From the NCBI GenBank assembly GCA_913062955.1, contig CAJXZP010000006.1:30792-94791 (forward strand): DNA of 64,000 nt, written 5' to 3'. The stretch is from an uncultured Flavobacteriales bacterium. Its GTDB lineage: Bacteria; Bacteroidota; Bacteroidia; Flavobacteriales_G; Salibacteraceae. Positions 27,902-37,432 of the stretch are shown piece after piece (the stretch's first letter is position 1; the number at the start of each line of letters is the position of its first letter). The notes below the pieces were generated by a model. That model was not told where the DNA came from. It was given only the letters and a program-made list of their open reading frames with translations, and made no database searches. Position numbers and translations under genes: made by a program.

Positions 27902-28038
27902 AGTGTTTTCTTGAGGTTCAATTTAACGGCAGCAAATATAGTATGGGGCAAGTCTAAAACGAAATTCCAAACCCGTTGAATTCAAACATTTTTCACCATT
28001 TTTTCAGATTAACTTTCGGTGTTAAAATAGCCCAAATA

Positions 28039-28073
28039 TTTGCAAACTAACCGTTATGAAAAGTGTATTTTTG
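28039..28073 (+). promoter_or_regulatory. Bacteroidota-type promoter of ribB-pyrD
   Basis: A TTTG box at 28039-28042 and TATTTTTG at 28066-28073, separated by 23 bases, match the -33/-7 architecture of Bacteroidota promoters and lie 20 bases before the ATG at 28094. The element also argues against the upstream TTG at 28040 as the start codon. Confidence 0.55.
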
Positions 28074-28093
28074 CGCCACCAAATTTTGAATGT

Positions 28094-29227
28094 ATGAACA
28101 CTGCATTAAATACGATTGAAGAAGCTATAGCTGACATTAAGTTAGGAAAAGTAGTAATTGTTGTTGACGATGAAAACAGAGAAAACGAAGGTGACTTTGT
28201 TGCGGCTGCCGAAATGGTTACTCCAGAAATGATTAATTACATGGCCACTCATGGCCGAGGATTAATTTGTACTCCCATAACGGTAGATCGTGCGGAGGAA
28301 GTTGGATTGCAACTTATGGTAGGTAACACCTCCGACCCCCAAGAAACGGCTTTTACGGTTTCTATTGATTTATTAGGGGATGGAAATACAACTGGAATTT
28401 CTGCATCTGACCGTTCAAACACTATCAAGGCTTTATTAGCGGATGATGCACCCACTCGAACGTTTGGAAAACCAGGACATGTATTCCCGTTGATTGCAAA
28501 AAACGGTGGCGTTTTAAGAAGAACAGGTCATACCGAAGCAGCTATTGATTTAGCCCGTTTGTCTGGATTTGCACCCGCAGGAGTCATTGTAGAGATTATG
28601 AACGAGGACGGATCGATGGCTCGGTTACCAGAACTTAAAATCTTAGCAAAAAAATTAGATTTAAAACTGATCAGTATTGAAGACCTCATTGCCTTTCGAA
28701 TGGAAAATGAGTCTTTGATTGAACGTAAATTTGAGACTTCTCAAAAAGTGGGAGATCACGAATACAAATTGATCCAATATGAACAAACCACTACGGGAGA
28801 TATGCATTTCGCATTAACCTTAGGTGAATTCAATGAAGAAGAATCGGTGTTAGTTCGGGTTCATTCTAGTTACGTACAAGGAAATGTATTTGACGGGTTA
28901 AATTGTTCAACTGGTCCACAACTGCATGCCGCCATGCGTCAAATTGAAAAAGCTGGAAAAGGAGCTATTCTTTACATGCAACAAGAACATTCCGATACCC
29001 CCAACAACGGTATTACAGCCGGAGGTATTGATTCGGTAATTGCTAAAATGAACTCCGAAATAAAAATTGACAATCGTGATTATGGTATTGGAGCTCAAAT
29101 TTTGCGTGATTTAGGAATCAGTAAGATGAAAGTAATGAGTAGCAGAACCATTAAACGAACGGGTATTGTAGGGTACGGACTTGAAGTAACCGATTACGTT
29201 CCTTTAGAGCTCTCACACCATGTATAA
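28094..29227 (+). CDS. ribB: 3,4-dihydroxy-2-butanone-4-phosphate synthase with degenerate GTP cyclohydrolase II-like domain
   Basis: Makes the four-carbon precursor of riboflavin from ribulose-5-phosphate. The RibB half (residues 1 to about 200) keeps the acidic metal motif [11 protein letters not shown] at about 26, the Cys loop GRGLICTP and [15 protein letters not shown]. The C-terminal half looks like GTP cyclohydrolase II but has lost key residues. The zinc motif C...GDVFGSLRCDCG is here [16 protein letters not shown], and QEGRGIGL is [10 protein letters not shown], so that activity is probably absent. [13 protein letters not shown] survives. I chose the ATG at 28094 (378 aa) because the promoter covers the upstream TTG. 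It overlaps pyrD by 8 bases. Confidence 0.93.
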   Translation: MNTALNTIEEAIADIKLGKVVIVVDDENRENEGDFVAAAEMVTPEMINYMATHGRGLICTPITVDRAEEVGLQLMVGNTSDPQETAFTVSIDLLGDGNTTGISASDRSNTIKALLADDAPTRTFGKPGHVFPLIAKNGGVLRRTGHTEAAIDLARLSGFAPAGVIVEIMNEDGSMARLPELKILAKKLDLKLISIEDLIAFRMENESLIERKFETSQKVGDHEYKLIQYEQTTTGDMHFALTLGEFNEEESVLVRVHSSYVQGNVFDGLNCSTGPQLHAAMRQIEKAGKGAILYMQQEHSDTPNNGITAGGIDSVIAKMNSEIKIDNRDYGIGAQILRDLGISKMKVMSSRTIKRTGIVGYGLEVTDYVPLELSHHV

Positions 29228-30248
29228 ATCACTAATTAGACCGATATTATTCTCCTTCCCTCCCGAAAAGGCGCATCAATTAGTGATGGGCATTTTAAAA
29301 GCCAAATTGGCGGTACCTGGAGTAAGAAGTCTATTCAAATCGATGTTCACCCTGGAGGACAAAAGATTGGAACGGGAAGTTTTTGGCATCAAATTCCCAA
29401 ACCCCGTTGGGTTAGCAGCAGGTTTTGATAAGAATGCCGATTACTACAAGCAAATGTCAGTACTTGGTTTTGGTTTTGTAGAAATTGGAACGGTTACCCC
29501 AGTGGGTCAACCAGGTAATCCAGCGCCAAGAATGTTTCGTTTACCGGCCGATGAAGGTTTGATTAATCGAATGGGATTCAATAATGGAGGTGTTGAGGTA
29601 GCCATTGAAAATTTAAAATCGCGTCCAAAGGATCTTATTATTGGTGGGAATATTGGCAAAAACAAGGTAACACCCAATAACGAAGCCATCAACGATTACA
29701 TAACAGCATTTGATGCCCTTTTTGATTACGTGGATTATTTTGTAGTTAATGTGAGCTCTCCAAATACACCTGGATTAAGGGCGTTACAGGATAAAGGACC
29801 TTTAACTGAAATCTTAAACGAACTTCAAACTCGGAATCAAAAGAAAAGCCATCCTAAACCCATATTGTTAAAGATAGCTCCGGATTTAACAGATTCGCAA
29901 TTAGATGATATCGTTGATATTATTACCGATACCAAAACAGATGGTGTTATTGCAACAAATACGACTATTAGTCGTGAAGGATTAAAAACCGACCAATCGG
30001 TAACGGAAGAAATGGGTGGTTTAAGTGGTAAACCTGTAAAATCAAGATCTACTGCGGTTATAAAATACTTACATACTAAATCAAAGGGATCCTTCCCGAT
30101 TATTGGTGTTGGAGGAATTCAAACGGCTGAAGATGCGATTGAAAAACTAGATGCAGGTGCTTCATTGATTCAGGTTTATACTGGATTTATTTATGAAGGC
30201 CCGGCTATGGTAAAAAATATTTGTAAAGGAATTTTAGCTAAGGGTTAA
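29220..30248 (+). CDS. pyrD: Dihydroorotate dehydrogenase (quinone), class 2
   Basis: A membrane-associated FMN enzyme of pyrimidine synthesis that oxidises dihydroorotate and passes the electrons to quinone. At 342 residues it has the class 2 N-terminal helical extension ([19 protein letters not shown]), [16 protein letters not shown] at about 62, [14 protein letters not shown] with the catalytic Ser at about 180, and the FMN-phosphate loop [14 protein letters not shown]. The ATG overlaps the end of ribB by 8 bases, indicating translational coupling. It is followed by a bidirectional terminator shared with trxA. Confidence 0.96.
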   Translation: MYKSLIRPILFSFPPEKAHQLVMGILKAKLAVPGVRSLFKSMFTLEDKRLEREVFGIKFPNPVGLAAGFDKNADYYKQMSVLGFGFVEIGTVTPVGQPGNPAPRMFRLPADEGLINRMGFNNGGVEVAIENLKSRPKDLIIGGNIGKNKVTPNNEAINDYITAFDALFDYVDYFVVNVSSPNTPGLRALQDKGPLTEILNELQTRNQKKSHPKPILLKIAPDLTDSQLDDIVDIITDTKTDGVIATNTTISREGLKTDQSVTEEMGGLSGKPVKSRSTAVIKYLHTKSKGSFPIIGVGGIQTAEDAIEKLDAGASLIQVYTGFIYEGPAMVKNICKGILAKG

Positions 30249-30261
30249 GAAACTAAAAAAC

Positions 30262-30304
30262 ACAAAAAAAGCCCTTCATGTAAATTACATGAAGGGCTTT
30301 TTTA
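30262..30304. terminator. Bidirectional terminator between pyrD and trxA
   Basis: A 13-bp perfect stem AGCCCTTCATGTA / TACATGAAGGGCT with a 3-base loop, an A-run before and a T-run after it. Confidence 0.92.
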
Positions 30305-30322
30305 ATATGTTAAAACTGCGAT

Positions 30323-30640
30323 TTACATTAAAGCCGTTAATTTTCCTTCTAACACATCTTTAGATGCAGCACCCACTTGTTTATCTGCAACCTCACCATT
30401 CTTGATATACAAAACGGTTGGGATATTTCTAATTCCAAATTTCATGGATACTTGTGGGTTTTCATCCACGTTCACCTTAGCAACCAATGCTTTATCACCT
30501 TGCTCTGTAGATATTTCCTCAACAATAGGCCCAATTAAGCGACATGGTCCACACCATTCTGCCCAAAAGTCAAGTAACACGGGTTTGTCACTGTTCATTA
30601 CTAATTCCTCAAAGTTCGCATCTGTGATTTCAACTGCCAT
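30323..30640 (-). CDS. trxA: Thioredoxin
   Basis: A 105-residue cytosolic thioredoxin with the active-site motif WAEWCGPCRLIGP (Cys about 31 and 34) and the cis-proline motif RNIPTVLYI at about 72. The length is standard for TrxA. It reduces protein disulfides using thioredoxin reductase, which is not in this window. Single gene, convergent with pyrD. Confidence 0.95.
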   Translation of the reverse strand: MAVEITDANFEELVMNSDKPVLLDFWAEWCGPCRLIGPIVEEISTEQGDKALVAKVNVDENPQVSMKFGIRNIPTVLYIKNGEVADKQVGAASKDVLEGKLTALM

Positions 30641-30909
30641 AATTCTATACTTTTAATTTTATTATTCTCTTTTTTAAGCCATGCAAATTTAAACCATCGC
30701 TTTGAAATTGATTTGCAATTTGCAACACAATTCATTTCATTTTTCAAAAATCATCTTATTAATTTATTAACATAATCAATGGCGCTGTTGAAACCTTTCT
30801 AAACCACCACCCTATCTGCCACGAATGAATATTACCCCTCCTTATAATTGTATAAATATTAACGCTCTAATAACACCTCTACTATCCCAATAAAATAAGG
30901 GCAAAGACG

Positions 30910-30917
30910 TACTTTTG
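30910..30917 (+). promoter_or_regulatory. TAnnTTTG element just before ygiQ
   Basis: TACTTTTG ends only 4 bases before the ATG of the YgiQ-like gene. If used as the -7 element, transcription would begin at or inside the start codon, giving a leaderless message. Confidence 0.35.
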
Positions 30918-30921
30918 CAGC

Positions 30922-32985
30922 ATGCAACATCGTCCGTTATCTGATTGGTTACCAATCACAAAAAAAGAAGTGAAAAATAGAGGCTGGGAACAGTTAGATG
31001 TAATTCTAATTTCGGGCGATGCATATGTGGATCACCCTTCTTTTGGTCCAGCCGTGATTGGTCGAATCATAGAGAGTTATGGGTTTAAAATTGGGATTAT
31101 TCCGCAACCCAATTGGCGAGATGATTTGCATGAATTCCAAAAACTAGGTAAACCAAAGTATTTCTTTGCCGTTACTTCGGGCTGTATGGATTCCATGGTA
31201 AATCACTATACCGCAGGCTTACGAAAACGTTCGACCGATGCCTATACTCCTGGAGGAGAAGCAGGATATCGTCCAGACTACGCTACCACTGAATACACGC
31301 AAATTCTAAAGAAATTATTTCCAGATGTACCCGTTGTTATTGGGGGCATTGAAGCATCCTTAAGACGAGTAACCCATTACGATTACTGGTCTGATAAATT
31401 GAGTAAATCTATACTTGAAACCAGTGGTGCTGATTTATTAGTATATGGTATGGGGGAAGCTCCTTTAAGAGAGATTATCACCTTGTTGCAAAAAGGCGTT
31501 CCTTTTGAGCAACTCACCATGGTAAAGCAAACGGCTTACATGAAGCCCATCTCTGAAGAACTTCCAAAAAATAAAAAGTGGGACGATAAGGAATTAACAT
31601 CTCATGATATTTGTGTCAATGACAAACTCAAGTTTGCTGCAAACTTCAAAGTAATTGAACAGGAATCCAATAAGGTAAATGCCAAACGACTTATTCAAAA
31701 ATCTGGGAATAATAACTTAGTTATTAATCCACCTTTTGATACCATGACCGAAAAGGAAATGGATCGAGCATTTGATTTGCCATACACACGACTCCCCCAT
31801 CCTAAGTATAAGTTTAGAGGGCCAATACCCGCATACGATATGATTAAGTTCTCCATCAATATCCATAGAGGATGTTTTGGAGGCTGTAGTTTTTGTACGA
31901 TTTCTGCGCATCAAGGAAAGTTTATTGCGAGTCGTTCCGAAGAATCCATTCTTAGAGAGGTAGAACAAGTTTCGGAGATGGAAGATTTCAAAGGATATTT
32001 GTCTGATTTAGGTGGACCATCCGCCAATATGTACAAGTTAAAAGGGAAGGTGAAATCTATTTGCGATAAATGTGTGGCACCATCTTGTATACATCCTATG
32101 GTTTGTGATAATCTGGACACGAATCATGATCCCATGACCCAGCTGTATAAAAAGGTGGATGCCTTACCAAAAATCAAAAAAGCATTTATTGGAAGTGGGA
32201 TTCGTTACGATTTATTGACACGTTCCTATAATAAAAAGGCAGACAATTCCATAGAGCCTTATATGGAACAAGTACTGAAAAGACATGTTTCGGGAAGGTT
32301 AAAAGTAGCTCCCGAGCATAGTTCGGATGCGACTTTAAAACTTATGCGTAAACCCAAGTTTGAGCACTTTATCGAGTTCAAAAAGAACTTTGACCGAATA
32401 AATGAAAAGTACAAATTAAACCAACAATTAATTCCGTATTTTATTTCTAGTCATCCGGGATCAACGGAGGAGGAAATGGCCAATTTAGCAGGAGACACTA
32501 AAGATATGGGTTTCCAGTTAGAGCAGGTTCAAGACTTTACTCCTACTCCAATGACGGTAGCCACCGTGGCTTATTATTCGGGATACCATCCGTATACCTT
32601 AGAAAAAGTATATACGGCTAAAAAACCATCGGAAAAGAAAAACCAACACCGATTCTTCTTTTGGTATAAGAAAGAGAACCATCAGTGGATTAGAGAAAGC
32701 TTGCGAAAAATTGATCGTTTAGATTTGGCGGAAAAATTATTGACTTTTCCTAAAAAAGGAATTCCAAAAGTTATTTCAAATGAAATCTTAACGGATCCCA
32801 AAGCGACTGATCCGGACCGTAAACAAGGAAAGTCAAAGAAGGTATTCAAGACCAAAACAACCGAAGGAAAGTTCAAAAAACCAGGTAAAGTGGAGTTTGA
32901 TCACCCGAAAAGAAAAAAGCCACAAAAGAAAAGCACACGTAACAATCCAAATGCTAAGACAAACAAAAAACGAGTCGTTCGTTAA
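30922..32985 (+). CDS. YgiQ family radical SAM protein
   Basis: A 687-residue radical SAM enzyme. The UPF0313/YgiQ N-terminus is seen in ISGDAYVDHPSFGPAVIGRI at about residue 31 and GGIEASLRRVTHYDYWSD. The cluster motif is IHRGCFGGCSFCTI (CX3CX2C) at about 320. The barrel continues through YLSDLGGPSANMY, and the last 60 residues are a basic Lys/Arg-rich tail. The function of the family is not established. It has its own promoter. Its stop overlaps the stop region of the convergent hipA by 4 bases. Confidence 0.92.
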   Translation: MQHRPLSDWLPITKKEVKNRGWEQLDVILISGDAYVDHPSFGPAVIGRIIESYGFKIGIIPQPNWRDDLHEFQKLGKPKYFFAVTSGCMDSMVNHYTAGLRKRSTDAYTPGGEAGYRPDYATTEYTQILKKLFPDVPVVIGGIEASLRRVTHYDYWSDKLSKSILETSGADLLVYGMGEAPLREIITLLQKGVPFEQLTMVKQTAYMKPISEELPKNKKWDDKELTSHDICVNDKLKFAANFKVIEQESNKVNAKRLIQKSGNNNLVINPPFDTMTEKEMDRAFDLPYTRLPHPKYKFRGPIPAYDMIKFSINIHRGCFGGCSFCTISAHQGKFIASRSEESILREVEQVSEMEDFKGYLSDLGGPSANMYKLKGKVKSICDKCVAPSCIHPMVCDNLDTNHDPMTQLYKKVDALPKIKKAFIGSGIRYDLLTRSYNKKADNSIEPYMEQVLKRHVSGRLKVAPEHSSDATLKLMRKPKFEHFIEFKKNFDRINEKYKLNQQLIPYFISSHPGSTEEEMANLAGDTKDMGFQLEQVQDFTPTPMTVATVAYYSGYHPYTLEKVYTAKKPSEKKNQHRFFFWYKKENHQWIRESLRKIDRLDLAEKLLTFPKKGIPKVISNEILTDPKATDPDRKQGKSKKVFKTKTTEGKFKKPGKVEFDHPKRKKPQKKSTRNNPNAKTNKKRVVR

Positions 32986-34283
32986 AGTAATATCAGGTTT
33001 TTTCGGATGGTTTCGGTTAACCATTCGGAAACGTGAGCTTCTTTCGCAAATTCGTTCCATTTTTTAACAGATTCTTGGACCTCATCCATTAATTGATTGG
33101 GTTTCTTGATATTCATTGCTTTTGCCACGGCAAGTAGATCTTGACGAGTAAAGTCCTTTCGCTTTCCGTTAATACTTAGGGCATGTTGACTCACCCACTG
33201 ACTATCTTCTCGGTAGGCATAGCAAACATCATACGCAGGAGATAACTGCCAGACTCCATTTTGGGTTAATGTGAACGCAAAGTTCTTGGTATGATCGTCA
33301 CAATTTTTAGCCATCACATTAAATACCATCCGCTTAAACATTTGAGCCGCATCGGGATAAGACAATCCCAAAACCCGCATGGTTTGGAACAGCTGTTCGT
33401 AGCTAAATGAATGGACCAAATTATAATCATAATGCTGCATGGCGCAGAAAGTTTGAACATGTAATTTTTCATCATGCCCTTTTCTATCAAATCGTTTCGT
33501 CATAAAATGAGCCCGACCATTCTCTTCCAAAAGTTGAGAAGTCATCATATCAATACCACAATGGGTAGCCATCAGGTAATAAGCCATTTCCACCCGTCCA
33601 TAGCCCAAACTTTCACCAAATTGTGCCTCACTCACCCCATCCATTTTTAACAACCAATGCGTAAAACCTTTGGGTGCAATAGTTTGACCAGAGCGTACTT
33701 CCTTTGTTTTTTCATTAAATGCTATAATTGCCTTCGGACGCGCACCTCCAGCAGAAGTTCCAATTTTAAGAATATCCATCATGGCAGATTTCTCATCGGC
33801 ATCCAAATCGGTAGTAAAAGAGGCTCTTTTATTCACCATTTTACGAGCCATATCCACCAAACTATCTACCTCAATTTGGAAAGGGCGTTTCTTAGACTCC
33901 AAACCCGAAGGTTCAAATTCTAAAGCTCCCATTCCTCGAGTTCCAATAAAACACAATTTCTCTACGGGATTCATACTATTGGGAGCTCTTCCATTTTGAG
34001 CCAAATACGAATTGATGAGTTGATTCCCGTAGTTATCGGGTAAAACATCCGCTAACAAACCGGGTAATCCTGAAAATGTGTGTGACTGATTCTTACCGGC
34101 TCTATTTTCAGGAAATGAAAATATCTGACTTCCATTCCCCAAAGGCATGAGGATTGGCGATAAATCAATGTTTTCACGATGAAATTGTGGATCGTATTGA
34201 AAACTCCCTAAACCCGTTTGCTCATTCCATACAATAGCTCCCGCTCTAATACCCCATATATGTACAAAAGCAGTGCTTACCAT
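32982..34283 (-). CDS. HipA-type serine/threonine kinase toxin
   Basis: A 433-residue type II toxin of the HipA family. HipA kinases phosphorylate translation factors such as glutamyl-tRNA synthetase and cause growth arrest. Features seen: an N-terminal HipA domain (WNEQTGLGSFQYD, LPGLLADVLPDNYGN), the glycine-rich loop IGTSAGGARPKAI at about 193, FMTKRFDRKG, and the catalytic segment VMAKNCDDHTKNFAF with NLSPAYDV-like LSPAYDVCYA at about 330-350. Full length, with no missing motif. It overlaps the upstream antitoxin gene by 7 bases, so the two are translationally coupled. It is convergent with ygiQ. Confidence 0.9.
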   Translation of the reverse strand: MVSTAFVHIWGIRAGAIVWNEQTGLGSFQYDPQFHRENIDLSPILMPLGNGSQIFSFPENRAGKNQSHTFSGLPGLLADVLPDNYGNQLINSYLAQNGRAPNSMNPVEKLCFIGTRGMGALEFEPSGLESKKRPFQIEVDSLVDMARKMVNKRASFTTDLDADEKSAMMDILKIGTSAGGARPKAIIAFNEKTKEVRSGQTIAPKGFTHWLLKMDGVSEAQFGESLGYGRVEMAYYLMATHCGIDMMTSQLLEENGRAHFMTKRFDRKGHDEKLHVQTFCAMQHYDYNLVHSFSYEQLFQTMRVLGLSYPDAAQMFKRMVFNVMAKNCDDHTKNFAFTLTQNGVWQLSPAYDVCYAYREDSQWVSQHALSINGKRKDFTRQDLLAVAKAMNIKKPNQLMDEVQESVKKWNEFAKEAHVSEWLTETIRKNLILL

Positions 34284-34630
34284 GACGAATCGGGTTTAGG
34301 CGTTTTATTGGAATTAGATTTTCTGACCCGATAACGTGTTTTTTGATCCTCTTTCGCTAATTGCATGGGGCTGACCTGAGGCTCTTCAAAAAAAGCTTCA
34401 AAAACGTGTAATTGCTTTAAACTACGCAATACTTGAATAAGGGTAAGGATATTACCCGACTCCCCTCTTTCTAACAAACTTAGTGTTGACCTACTCATTC
34501 CTGCACTTTTTGCCAATTCGGTTTGAGTTAGGTTTTGATTAACACGATGATATTTGATAAACACTCCCATTTTTTGGATAATGGTTACATCTGAATTAAT
34601 CTGGATGCTATTGTATGAAAAACCAGTCAT
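34277..34630 (-). CDS. HipB-type XRE family antitoxin
   Basis: A 117-residue helix-turn-helix protein encoded just before hipA. The XRE domain (about residues 18-80) includes NLTQTELAKSAGMSRSTLSL and LERGESGNILTLIQVLRSL. The C-terminal tail (KTRYRVRKSNSN) is probably the flexible segment that engages the toxin. It should bind HipA and repress the operon through the palindromic sites upstream (34651-34773). ATG at 34630. Confidence 0.88.
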   Translation of the reverse strand: MTGFSYNSIQINSDVTIIQKMGVFIKYHRVNQNLTQTELAKSAGMSRSTLSLLERGESGNILTLIQVLRSLKQLHVFEAFFEEPQVSPMQLAKEDQKTRYRVRKSNSNKTPKPDSSW

Positions 34631-34650
34631 AAGGCCTTAATTTTACATGT

Positions 34651-34773
34651 AATGAATTGTTATTCATTCAAAGGTACAGCATTCAATTGAAATATCAAAC
34701 CTCTATTTAAAGAATGATATTTCATGCATTAACTAATTAATCAATCATTAACGCATGAATTATCATGCATTAA
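34651..34773. promoter_or_regulatory. Cluster of repeated operator-like sites upstream of hipBA
   Basis: Near the start of hipB is the inverted repeat AATGAAT-TGTT-ATTCATT (34651-34668). Further up are three copies of one 12-mer: TTCATGCATTAA (34721-34732), its inverted form TTAACGCATGAA (34748-34759, one mismatch), and ATCATGCATTAA (34762-34773). This arrangement fits cooperative binding by a HipB dimer. Confidence 0.55.
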
Positions 34774-34912
34774 TAAAAAGTAAAAACAATCAGAGTTTTG
34801 TTGCTATTGTAAGGGAGGTATTTTTCAAGTACAAGCAAAACACGGTTTTAAAGAAATGAAGTAGCCGCCCCACTCTGACACCGTCAAATCCAGCAAATAC
34901 GATATAAAATTT

Positions 34913-35689
34913 CTAATTCAGTTCGTTTAACTGAAATAATTCTTGCACGAATGCTACGGAATACATACTCGAAATCGATTTAATAAACTCTGGAAAATCA
35001 ATACCCGAGGATGCATTAGCCTCATCTGAGATCGTACGAATAACGGTTAAGGGAATACCATACTCAAAACAAACCTGAGCTACAGATGCACCTTCCATTT
35101 CTACACATAATACGCCCGGTAAACCTTTCACAATAATTTCTCGCGCAACATCGGTAGATATAAACTGATCTCCGCTGGCAATATCCCCTACAAACAATTT
35201 CGGCTTTTGGATTCCAAACCTCTCCAAGTTTTGATCCGAAATCAATGCGTGAAGTTTTGAATCCTCCAAAACTACTTCTACCGCTTGTTTAGCTTTCTGT
35301 AATTTCTCCGGGTCCGAAACCAAATAGGTTTGATTTAATAGTGGGATTTCAAACTTTTGCATCAAAGGCTGTCCATCCAAGTCATGTTGAATAAAGCGTT
35401 TCCCCACCACAACATCACCAATTTTTAGTGCGGGATGAATAGCTCCAGCCACCCCAGTAAAAAGCACTTCCGTCACCCCATATTCATGAATCAAAGCAGT
35501 AACCGTGGTAGCCGCAGCCACTTTCCCCCATCTAGAGAAAACCACCACAAACTTTTGACCTTTAAACCAACCCGAAAAATATTCTCGCTGTCCAAAAGTG
35601 TCCATCGAAACATCTTCTAATAGTTGAGTAATTCCAGAAATCTCTTCGGGCATGGCCCCCATTATTCCAATTACATTGGTTTTTCGCAT
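34913..35689 (-). CDS. mtnN: 5'-methylthioadenosine/S-adenosylhomocysteine nucleosidase
   Basis: Cleaves MTA and SAH to adenine plus the thioribose, recycling by-products of SAM metabolism. At 258 residues it has IGIMGAMPEEISGI at the start, FTGVAGAIHPALKIGDVVVG at about 75, SGDQFIS near 170, VEMEGASVAQVCFEYGIP at about 195, and RTISDEAN with the catalytic Asp at about 222. The PNPOx-like gene lies 3 bases upstream, so the two form an operon. The window has many SAM-dependent enzymes that would feed this one. Confidence 0.93.
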   Translation of the reverse strand: MRKTNVIGIMGAMPEEISGITQLLEDVSMDTFGQREYFSGWFKGQKFVVVFSRWGKVAAATTVTALIHEYGVTEVLFTGVAGAIHPALKIGDVVVGKRFIQHDLDGQPLMQKFEIPLLNQTYLVSDPEKLQKAKQAVEVVLEDSKLHALISDQNLERFGIQKPKLFVGDIASGDQFISTDVAREIIVKGLPGVLCVEMEGASVAQVCFEYGIPLTVIRTISDEANASSGIDFPEFIKSISSMYSVAFVQELFQLNELN

Positions 35690-35692
35690 GCT

Positions 35693-36241
35693 TTATTTAC
35701 CTTTTAATATTTGGGTATCATGTCCATTCAGACTAACGCTATTCTTTTCCTCCCAATAATTTCGGATTCTTTCCGGACCTTGTTTAGCCGACCAATCAGA
35801 CAAAATAGAACGGTCTTCTTGATAATCCATTAATGGAACGGCATAACCACAAGAGCTTTGAACCATCGTTACTTTCATTCTCATAATTTGTCGGGAACCG
35901 CTATCTTTAGGGAACAACGCTATATAATCTTCAAATTCTTTATCTCTAGGGTGAAAAACTTCACACGTTCCATATAAGCGTAAAATCATCGGAGCTCCCT
36001 CAAAAGCACAAAACATAATCGTCATTCGATTGCTTTCCATAATATGGGTAGCTGTTTCATTTCCACTACCGGTTAAATTATGCCAAACGACTGTATTCTC
36101 ATCTATCACTCGAAAAGAATCCAAACCTTTTGGAGATACATTGACATGGCCCTCACGCATAGCAGTACCCACAAAAAACATTTTCTGATTTTTAATAAAT
36201 TCTTGATGCTTAACGGATATACTCGGAAACTTTTTTGCCAT
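35693..36241 (-). CDS. Pyridoxamine 5'-phosphate oxidase-like FMN-binding protein
   Basis: A 182-residue split-barrel flavoprotein of the PNPOx-like superfamily. Motifs are KNQKMFFVGTAMREGHVNVS at about residue 17, NTVVWHNLTGSGNETATHI at about 48, and MTIMFCAFEGAPMILRLYG at about 72. These resemble stand-alone stress-related members and not PdxH, since PdxH-specific substrate residues are not evident. Substrate unknown. It is the first gene of a two-gene operon with mtnN. The ATG at 36241 suits the fold. Confidence 0.88.
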   Translation of the reverse strand: MAKKFPSISVKHQEFIKNQKMFFVGTAMREGHVNVSPKGLDSFRVIDENTVVWHNLTGSGNETATHIMESNRMTIMFCAFEGAPMILRLYGTCEVFHPRDKEFEDYIALFPKDSGSRQIMRMKVTMVQSSCGYAVPLMDYQEDRSILSDWSAKQGPERIRNYWEEKNSVSLNGHDTQILKGK

Positions 36242-36384
36242 ATGCTCACGGTTTAAAAAATCAAATATAAGCGCTCTTTTTAAAGAAAGTTGTTATCCTA
36301 AAATAACTAATCAACATCCTTTGATATACCAGCTACTATTGTATTTTTAACTCTTTAACATTCACACATTGATTTGTATATAAA

Positions 36385-36834
36385 ATGAAAGTAGCACATT
36401 TTTTATTGGCTGCAGGTTTAGGAATATTCTCTCCTGGACTCACTAGCGCTAACCAACCCTTCCAAGTAGACATAGACATACCTTCTCCTGTTCCTTCCGG
36501 GTTAAGTAAAATACAAAAACAAGAAGCGTTATTGACTTCCAAAAAATGGATTTGTATGGACGTCAGTAAAAAACGACTAACCAAAAAATTAGACTTTGAT
36601 ATTGGAAATGAATTTGGTTTAAGTATTGATAAAAAATACACTTTCAAAAACAACAATTACGATTATAGCAATGGCACCTGGAAAGTGGATGGGAAATTTT
36701 TGTACTTCTTTTACAACGCCCCCGGTACAGAAAACAAAACAGAAACGAGTAAATACAAAATCATTAAACTCAACCAAACGACTTTAATATTGAAACGTTT
36801 AGATCGTCCGAAAGGCAAAATCACTTTTAAATAA
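36385..36834 (+). CDS. Secreted lipocalin-like-domain hypothetical protein
   Basis: A 149-residue protein with a Sec signal peptide (residues 1-22, hydrophobic VAHFLLAAGLGIFSPGLTSA). The mature part has the pattern 'kkWicmdv...l.id..YtF..ndY..gtWkvdgk.l.f......k.yki..L....L.l', which is usual in small lipocalin-like proteins of Bacteroidota. Function unknown. It lies 7 bases upstream of lpoB and is probably co-transcribed with the LpoB-COG3014 pair, so it may also work in the envelope. Confidence 0.7.
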   Translation: MKVAHFLLAAGLGIFSPGLTSANQPFQVDIDIPSPVPSGLSKIQKQEALLTSKKWICMDVSKKRLTKKLDFDIGNEFGLSIDKKYTFKNNNYDYSNGTWKVDGKFLYFFYNAPGTENKTETSKYKIIKLNQTTLILKRLDRPKGKITFK

Positions 36835-36841
36835 AATTGGA

Positions 36842-37432
36842 ATGAAAAGATTAAGTTTATATGGACTCCTTATAGCTGGAGCTTTAGTTGTTGGGTGTGG
36901 TAGCGGAAGAGAAGTGACACGTGTGGATCCTAACACCCAAATGGATATTAGTGGTCGTTGGAATGATACCGACTCTAGACAAGTAGCCGATGAAATGACG
37001 AGTGATGTTTTAAGCCGTCCTTGGTTAACTCGATTTACCGAGGCCCATGACGGAAATCCACCGGTAGTTATTATTGGAGAGGTTATTAATAAAAGTCACG
37101 AGCATATTTCCTCGGAAACCTTTATTAAAGATATTGAGCGTGCTTTTGTAAATTCAGGGAAAGTTCGTGTAGTAGAAAATGCAGCTTTACGTGAAAAAAT
37201 AAGAATAGAGTTAGAAAGTCAACAAGGAAATGCAACTGAAGAATCTAAAAAGAAACTCGCTAAAGAACTCGGAGCTGACTTCATTATGAATGGTACTATA
37301 AACTCTACGGTAGATGCTTACAAAAACGAAAAGGTAATTGCCTATAAAATCAATTTGGAGCTGGTTACTATTGAAACCACCGAGAAAGTATGGATTGGCG
37401 ACAAAGAGATTAAGAAGTATGTTAAAAATTAA
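36842..37432 (+). CDS. lpoB: Penicillin-binding-protein activator LpoB family lipoprotein
   Basis: A 196-residue lipoprotein. The signal peptide ends in the lipobox VVGCGSG (Cys at about residue 19). The mature domain has VDPNTQMDISGRWNDTDSRQ at about 28, the LpoB signature of Bacteroidota and others, then VVIIGEVINKSHEHISSETF and GADFIMNGTINS. In Enterobacteria LpoB activates PBP1b from the outer membrane; the partner here is unknown. It overlaps the next lipoprotein gene by 14 bases. Confidence 0.88.
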   Translation: MKRLSLYGLLIAGALVVGCGSGREVTRVDPNTQMDISGRWNDTDSRQVADEMTSDVLSRPWLTRFTEAHDGNPPVVIIGEVINKSHEHISSETFIKDIERAFVNSGKVRVVENAALREKIRIELESQQGNATEESKKKLAKELGADFIMNGTINSTVDAYKNEKVIAYKINLELVTIETTEKVWIGDKEIKKYVKN

